Made by a program: the position numbers and the translations under genes
Assembly: GCA_005883415.1 (NCBI GenBank)
Contig: VAWT01000158.1
Coordinates: 1 to 33,117 of the forward strand
Source of the DNA: Actinomycetota bacterium
GTDB taxonomy: Bacteria > Actinomycetota > Thermoleophilia > Solirubrobacterales > Solirubrobacteraceae
Direction: 5' to 3'
DNA: 33,117 nucleotides
Shown: positions 29,635 to 33,117 of the stretch, piece after piece
Layout of the letters: every line of letters begins with the position of its first letter
Numbering within the stretch: position 1 is the stretch's first letter
The notes under the pieces: model-generated
The model's input: the letters and a program-made list of their open reading frames with translations, nothing else
Database searches by the model: none
What the model was told of the DNA's origin: nothing

Positions 29635-31235
29635 TCGAGCTCAGCCGCCAGTACGCGAAGCTGTGCGACGCGCGGGACTTCGAGGATCCCGAGCTGATCA
29701 AGACGATCCGCGCGCTGGTACCCGAGCGCGACCCGCATGAGCACATCGAGCGCAAGGTGTGGGAGTACGCGATGGTGATGCTGTTTCTCGCCGACACCGG
29801 GCATCTGGACGGCGGCTCGCGGGTGCTGTCGGTCGGCGCGGGCAATGAACGGGTGCTGTTCTGGTTGACCAACCACGTTGAAAAAGTGGTGGCCACCGAC
29901 ATCTACGGCGAGGGGGCGTTTGCAGCGCGCGAGGCGCAGTCGTCGATGCTCACCGACCCCGCCAGCCACGCCCCCGCCTATCAGTGGCGAGAGGAGGCGC
30001 TCGAGGTTCACCACATGGACGGTCGCCGGCTGGCCTTCCCCGACGCGAGCTTCGACGCCGTGTTCACGGTCTCCTCCATCGAGCACTTCGGCGCCCCGGG
30101 GGATGTCGCCCGGGCGGCCGCCGAGATCGGCCGCGTGCTGCGGCCCGGCGGCCACGCCCTGATCATCACGGAGTGCCTGGTCCACTACCACCTGCTGGAC
30201 CGTGCGGCCGGACTCCTCGCCCGGCTACGGGCGCGAATCCACACCGCAAAAGCGAACCTCCGCCGAGGCCAGCCCAAGGATCCTCCCGCACGCCGCGAAC
30301 TCCACCTACACCTCGGTTTGCCTGCCCCTGATGAAGCCCGAGTGATCGGGCCAAGGGGATCACGCCGCGGAACAGGTGGGGTGCTCATCCGCGGTAACGA
30401 TAAGCCTATTCCCGCTAGTCTCGCCAGCCCCAGTCCTGCGGCTCTCGCCCGACGCTCGATGATTCGGTACCGCTACCTGTTCAGCCAGCTCGTCCGCCGC
30501 GAACTGCGGCAGAAGTACCAGGGATCGGTCCTCGGGGTGGTGTGGTACCTGGTCAATCCGCTCGTGCTGATGGCGGTCTATGGCGTGATGCTCGGTCCGG
30601 TGCTGAAGGCTGTCAACTACGCCGACTACCCAATCTTCATCCTGGCCGGGCTGTCGGTGTGGCTGTTCTTTTCGCAGGGGCTGCTCGCCGCCGCCACGTC
30701 GTTCGTCGACCAGGCTGGTCTTGTGTCCAAGGTCAGATTCCCCAGGGAGATGATTCCGGCCGCCGCGGTCACCGTTCAGCTGATCCCGATGCTCGCGATG
30801 CTCGTCGTGCTGGTCCCGGTGGCGCTGGCCGTACGGGGCAGCGCCAGCGCAGCCGTGCTGCTGCTCGTGCCGCTGATCGCATGTCTGTTCGCGTTGACGC
30901 TGGGGCTGGCGATGATCGCCTCGGTGCTGCACGCCCACTTCCGTGACGTCCAGCCGGTCCTCACGGCCGCGCTTCTGCCCTGGTTCTTCATATCGGGGGT
31001 GCTGTTCAGCCTTCAGCACCTCCCCGGACTGCAGACCCACCACTGGGTGGAGCCTCTGTTGCGCTGGGCGAACCCGATCGCGCCGTTCATCGACACGGCG
31101 CGTAGCGTTCTGTACAGCGGGCACGCACCGTCGCTGGTGACGTTGGCATACGTGGTTGCTGCCGGCGCGGTGTCGCTGGTCATCGGGATGGCGGTGTTCC
31201 GAAGCCTGGAGGGCGAGCTGGCGGTGGTGCTGTGA
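29631..31235 (+). CDS. Class I SAM methyltransferase, its frame staying open into the Wzm permease (534 codons)
   Basis: From TTG 29631 one frame runs without a stop for 534 codons. Residues 1-180 are a clear methyltransferase: VLSVGAGNERVLFWL (65-79, SAM loop), ATDIYGEG (88-95), FDAVFTVSSIEHFG (141-154), RVLRPGGHALIITE (168-181). Residues about 195-276 look non-coding (mixed codon use, no homology), and M277 starts a full Wzm permease. In the +1 frame the end of this stretch reads NSTYTSVCLPLMKPE and stops at 30345, which resembles a methyltransferase C-terminus. So the methyltransferase probably lost part of its tail and shifted frame, and the 534-codon frame is a read-through rather than a true fusion. 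In such loci the enzyme may methylate the polysaccharide or its sugars. Confidence 0.62.
   Translation: MIELSRQYAKLCDARDFEDPELIKTIRALVPERDPHEHIERKVWEYAMVMLFLADTGHLDGGSRVLSVGAGNERVLFWLTNHVEKVVATDIYGEGAFAAREAQSSMLTDPASHAPAYQWREEALEVHHMDGRRLAFPDASFDAVFTVSSIEHFGAPGDVARAAAEIGRVLRPGGHALIITECLVHYHLLDRAAGLLARLRARIHTAKANLRRGQPKDPPARRELHLHLGLPAPDEARVIGPRGSRRGTGGVLIRGNDKPIPASLASPSPAALARRSMIRYRYLFSQLVRRELRQKYQGSVLGVVWYLVNPLVLMAVYGVMLGPVLKAVNYADYPIFILAGLSVWLFFSQGLLAAATSFVDQAGLVSKVRFPREMIPAAAVTVQLIPMLAMLVVLVPVALAVRGSASAAVLLLVPLIACLFALTLGLAMIASVLHAHFRDVQPVLTAALLPWFFISGVLFSLQHLPGLQTHHWVEPLLRWANPIAPFIDTARSVLYSGHAPSLVTLAYVVAAGAVSLVIGMAVFRSLEGELAVVL
30459..31235 (+). CDS. wzm: ABC-2 polysaccharide export permease (Wzm/TagG type)
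   Basis: 258 residues from ATG 30459, the usual Wzm length. It opens with YRYLFSQLVRRELRQKYQGSVLGVVWYLVNPLVLMAVYGVML, the amphipathic and first membrane helix typical of Wzm/TagG, then SKVRFPREMIPAAAV (the conserved VRFPRxxxP coupling region) and LHAHFRDVQPVLTAALLPWFFISGVLFSLQHLP. Six membrane helices. It forms the channel through which lipid-linked glycans cross the inner membrane, working with Wzt. It lies in the same open frame as the upstream methyltransferase (see that entry), but a separate start here explains the family boundary. GTGA overlap with wzt. Confidence 0.9.
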   Translation: MIRYRYLFSQLVRRELRQKYQGSVLGVVWYLVNPLVLMAVYGVMLGPVLKAVNYADYPIFILAGLSVWLFFSQGLLAAATSFVDQAGLVSKVRFPREMIPAAAVTVQLIPMLAMLVVLVPVALAVRGSASAAVLLLVPLIACLFALTLGLAMIASVLHAHFRDVQPVLTAALLPWFFISGVLFSLQHLPGLQTHHWVEPLLRWANPIAPFIDTARSVLYSGHAPSLVTLAYVVAAGAVSLVIGMAVFRSLEGELAVVL

Positions 31236-32437
31236 CCCGGGGACTGGCGGCGGGGGAGATCGTGCTGGAGGACGCGTGGCGGCTGTTCTCGGCTCGCGGG
31301 GACCGGGGTCGCACCCTGAAGGAGCTCGTCGCATCGCTAACCCGGCGACGCGTGCCCGAGCTTCCGCCGACTCAGGCGCTGGCGGGCGTCTCGCTGCGGA
31401 TCGCGCCGGGAGAGACGGTCGGGATCGTGGGCCGAAACGGCGCTGGCAAGACCTCGATGCTGCGGGTGCTGGCCGGGATCATCCCGTTGCAACGCGGCTA
31501 CGCCGCGTGCGGCGGCCAGGTGGCCACGCTGATCGAGCTCGGGGCCGGTTTCGGCCGCGAGTTCACGGGGCGGGAGAACATCCACGTGAGCGCGGCGCTG
31601 CACGGCATGAGCCGGACCGAGACTGAAGAGCGGATCGACGACATCATCGCGTTCTCGGAGCTAGGCCACTTCATCGATGCCCCGATTAAGACCTACTCCT
31701 CCGGAATGCTGGTCCGGCTTGGGTTCTCGATTGCCGCCCACCTGCGCGCCGACGTCCTGCTGGTGGACGAGGTTCTGGCCGTCGGCGACGAGGCGTTTCA
31801 GCGCAAATGCCTTCGGCACATCATCGCCCAGATTGAGCAGGGCCTTACGGTGGTGCTCGTATCGCACGCGCCCGCAACGATCGAGCGCGTGTGCCGGAGG
31901 GCAGTGGTCCTCGACGCTGGCCGCGTCGCGTTCGATGGGCCGGCCGCTGAGGCGCTGCTCTTCTACCACCGGCTGCTGGGTATCGAGAGCCTGGAGCAGG
32001 TGGCCGCGCGCCAGGCCAGCGACAAAGCCGTGGCCCTCAGTCGGGCCACGCTCGAAGACGCCGGTGGTCGGCCCCGGCAGGTATTCGAGCCGGGCGAGGC
32101 GATGCGGCTCGTTCTCGATCTGGATGCCCCGCTGAATGCGCCCGAGGTGACCGTGGCGATCGAAGTCCGCCACGTCGACGGCCGCGCCGTGTTCCGGACG
32201 CAGAGTCCGGCCACGGCCCCCGGTGGGAGCGGTCAGCTGGTGTTCGACGTGCCGCGGCTGACCCTGCTGGGAGGTGACTACGACCTCGCGATTGCGATCC
32301 ACGAGCCGTCCGATACGCCGCCCGGTATCGACCGTCTGCTGACGTTCAGCGTCGTAAGCGCGGCGGACGCGGAGGGCATCGCGGACCTGCGCGGCACATG
32401 GACGGTCACCGGCCACCATGTGGAGACGGCTCCGTGA
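31232..32437 (+). CDS. wzt: Polysaccharide export ATP-binding protein Wzt with C-terminal glycan-recognition domain
   Basis: 401 residues from the GTG overlapping the wzm stop. ABC ATPase: Walker A GRNGAGKT (67-74), LIELGAGFGREFTGRENIHVSAAL (Q-loop/Wzt-type insertion), signature YSSGML (155-160), Walker B VLLVDEVLAVGD (175-186), VLVSHAP switch His. After about residue 265 a beta-rich domain (FEPGEAMRLVLDLDA, VTVAIEVRHVDGRAVFRT, GGDYDLAIAIHEP) matches the Wzt C-terminal carbohydrate-binding fold, which in O9a-type systems recognises the modified glycan end before export. A methyltransferase just upstream could add such an end cap; this link is inferred. GTGA overlap with the next gene. Confidence 0.94.
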   Translation: MTRGLAAGEIVLEDAWRLFSARGDRGRTLKELVASLTRRRVPELPPTQALAGVSLRIAPGETVGIVGRNGAGKTSMLRVLAGIIPLQRGYAACGGQVATLIELGAGFGREFTGRENIHVSAALHGMSRTETEERIDDIIAFSELGHFIDAPIKTYSSGMLVRLGFSIAAHLRADVLLVDEVLAVGDEAFQRKCLRHIIAQIEQGLTVVLVSHAPATIERVCRRAVVLDAGRVAFDGPAAEALLFYHRLLGIESLEQVAARQASDKAVALSRATLEDAGGRPRQVFEPGEAMRLVLDLDAPLNAPEVTVAIEVRHVDGRAVFRTQSPATAPGGSGQLVFDVPRLTLLGGDYDLAIAIHEPSDTPPGIDRLLTFSVVSAADAEGIADLRGTWTVTGHHVETAP

Positions 32438-32823
32438 GAGACCCGCGCGAGGCGCTCGAGGCAGCGCGAAGGGCGGCGGCCCAGGCAGGTGACGACGGCG
32501 TCGACCAGGCGCCATGGAGCCTGGAGCACACGCCGATCACGATGAGGCAACTCGTCGAGTGGGCGATCATCGAGCCGGACGAGTCCCTGGTCTACTCGAC
32601 TCGCCGGTTCGGTCGGCCGATCACGGCGCTCAAACGCCTGCTGATCCACATTCTCTACCAGTATCTGGGTCAGATCAGCGCCCAGCAGAGCCGGTTCAAC
32701 GCCCACCTCATAGCGCGAGTGCTCCAACTCGAGGATCGCGTGCGCGCGCTGGAGGACGCGGTCTCCGCTTCATCCGAGCCCGCGGCGAGCTCGACGTCGC
32801 GGCCGGGCGATCGGTCCACGTGA
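32434..32823 (+). CDS. Small hypothetical protein with amphipathic and coiled-coil segments, in the export operon
   Basis: 129 residues from the GTG overlapping the wzt stop. Central region RFGRPITALKRLLIHILYQYLGQISAQQSRFNAHLIARVLQLEDRVRALEDAV: an amphipathic helix, then QQxxFN and a short coiled coil. A similar 'lk.ll...y...qq..fN..v' segment precedes the catalytic domains of many methyltransferases and glycosyltransferases of actinobacterial polysaccharide loci, so this may be a free-standing membrane-association or docking module. The first 40 residues contain LVEWAIIEPDESLVYS. No enzymatic motif. The function is not known; the operon position suggests a role with Wzt or the next glycosyltransferase. 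Confidence 0.72.
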   Translation: MRDPREALEAARRAAAQAGDDGVDQAPWSLEHTPITMRQLVEWAIIEPDESLVYSTRRFGRPITALKRLLIHILYQYLGQISAQQSRFNAHLIARVLQLEDRVRALEDAVSASSEPAASSTSRPGDRST

Positions 32824-33117
32824 AGGTCTCACAAGTCCTATGTGCGGCCGGCCCCGTGGACGCGGTCACCAACCAAGCGCTCGCGTGCCGGGCGCTGTTT
32901 GAGCAGTGGGGATGGGGCGGCAAGGACTACGCGGCTCTGTCCGCGTCAGGAGTCGATCGACGCGCAATCAGGCCGCTTCAGGCGCTTAACGCAGCTCCAG
33001 ACGAGGTCATGCTTCTGCACTATTCGGGATATGCACGCGGGCTCGAGCGCCTGTTCGATTCTCGCCGGCAGAGCGTGCTGATCTCCCACAACATCACGCC
33101 CGCACACTTCTTCTGGG
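32820..33117 (+). CDS. Glycosyltransferase, N-terminal fragment (cut by the window end)
   Basis: The frame starts at the GTG overlapping the previous stop (GTGA) and is open to the last base, giving 99 complete codons. It reads KVSQVLCAAGPVDAVTNQALACRALFEQWGWGGKDYAA, then VMLLHYSGYARGLERLFDSRRQSVLISHNITPAHFFW. The pattern (N-terminal strand, 'DAVTNQAL' helix, LLHYSGYA, SHNITPAHFF) is typical of GT-B glycosyltransferases of family GT4 in export clusters, where the N-terminal Rossmann domain binds the acceptor. The donor-binding domain is outside the window, so the sugar cannot be predicted. Completes a chain of 4-base overlaps: wzm, wzt, small protein, glycosyltransferase. Confidence 0.85.
   Translation, partial: MKVSQVLCAAGPVDAVTNQALACRALFEQWGWGGKDYAALSASGVDRRAIRPLQALNAAPDEVMLLHYSGYARGLERLFDSRRQSVLISHNITPAHFFW

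Noticed and set aside
31232-32437. Wzt as a teichoic-acid TagH
   Set aside because: The ATPase is similar, but the beta-rich C-terminal domain and the methyltransferase upstream fit Wzt-type export better; a teichoic-acid role is not excluded but not favoured.
1-33117. tRNA, rRNA, insertion sequences, integrase or phage genes
   Set aside because: I saw no cloverleaf ending in a CCA-type acceptor, no rRNA blocks, and no transposase or integrase motifs. A tRNAscan-SE or ISfinder run would settle this.

Overview
The window is a GC-rich, densely coded bacterial chromosome segment with no rRNA, tRNA, insertion sequence, phage gene or CRISPR array that I can see. The gene set (Kgd/SucA-type 2-oxoglutarate dehydrogenase, a DUF3107-like small protein, a HisN-type phosphatase, LtrA, CcmABCD next to HemA, a CobA-HemD fusion, many GTG/TTG starts, frequent 4-base stop/start overlaps, TAnnnT boxes directly before starts) points to Actinomycetota. 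A deep lineage such as Thermoleophilia/Solirubrobacterales is my best guess. This is inference from content, not a phylogeny.

Layout. 1-2391 (+): the end of sucA/kgd, an alkyltransferase-like DNA-repair protein (Trp in place of the acceptor Cys), YjbQ and a secreted SGNH lipase. 2594-3625 (+): a solitary mreB. 3725-5994 (-): an operon of methylmalonyl-CoA epimerase, DUF3107-like protein, PAP2 phosphatase and YchF. 6017-6956 (-): a broken nicotinate phosphoribosyltransferase, divergent from a cytochrome P450 (6993-8315, +). 8325-10566 (-): an M20 peptidase and a C-terminally short LtrA. 10591-12767 (+): hisN and rarA.

12788-21926 (+) is the centrepiece: twelve tightly packed genes, mostly with overlapping stop/start codons. 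They join siroheme synthesis (Met8-type), molybdenum cofactor synthesis (moaC, mogA), a cyclase-family hydrolase, cytochrome c maturation (ccmABCD) and early tetrapyrrole synthesis (hemA, hemC, cobA-hemD), and end in a HAD phosphatase. The block supplies heme, siroheme and Moco precursors together with the heme-delivery machinery, as needed for respiratory redox enzymes. hemB, hemL, ccmE and ccmF are not in the window.

21972-24983: an orphan NarL-type response regulator (-) and a small degenerate Hpt-like protein (+) diverge from a 456-base non-coding region full of hairpins, including two 31-bp direct repeats. Then come an S-adenosyl-L-methionine hydrolase (DUF62) and birA. birA converges on a large SF2 helicase (25000-27540, -) through one long hairpin that contains both stop codons. 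27744-33117 (+): a GNAT acetyltransferase, a galT-like nucleotidyltransferase with an apparent CTG start, dtd, and the start of a surface-polysaccharide export locus (methyltransferase, Wzm, Wzt with C-terminal sugar-binding domain, a small coiled-coil protein, and a glycosyltransferase cut by the window end).

Two patterns cut across the window. First, many operon-leading genes have a TAnnnT hexamer 6-12 bases before the start codon and no Shine-Dalgarno sequence, which suggests widespread leaderless transcription. Second, several genes are damaged or shortened (pncB, ltrA, the methyltransferase tail), which may be real decay or an assembly/consensus problem.
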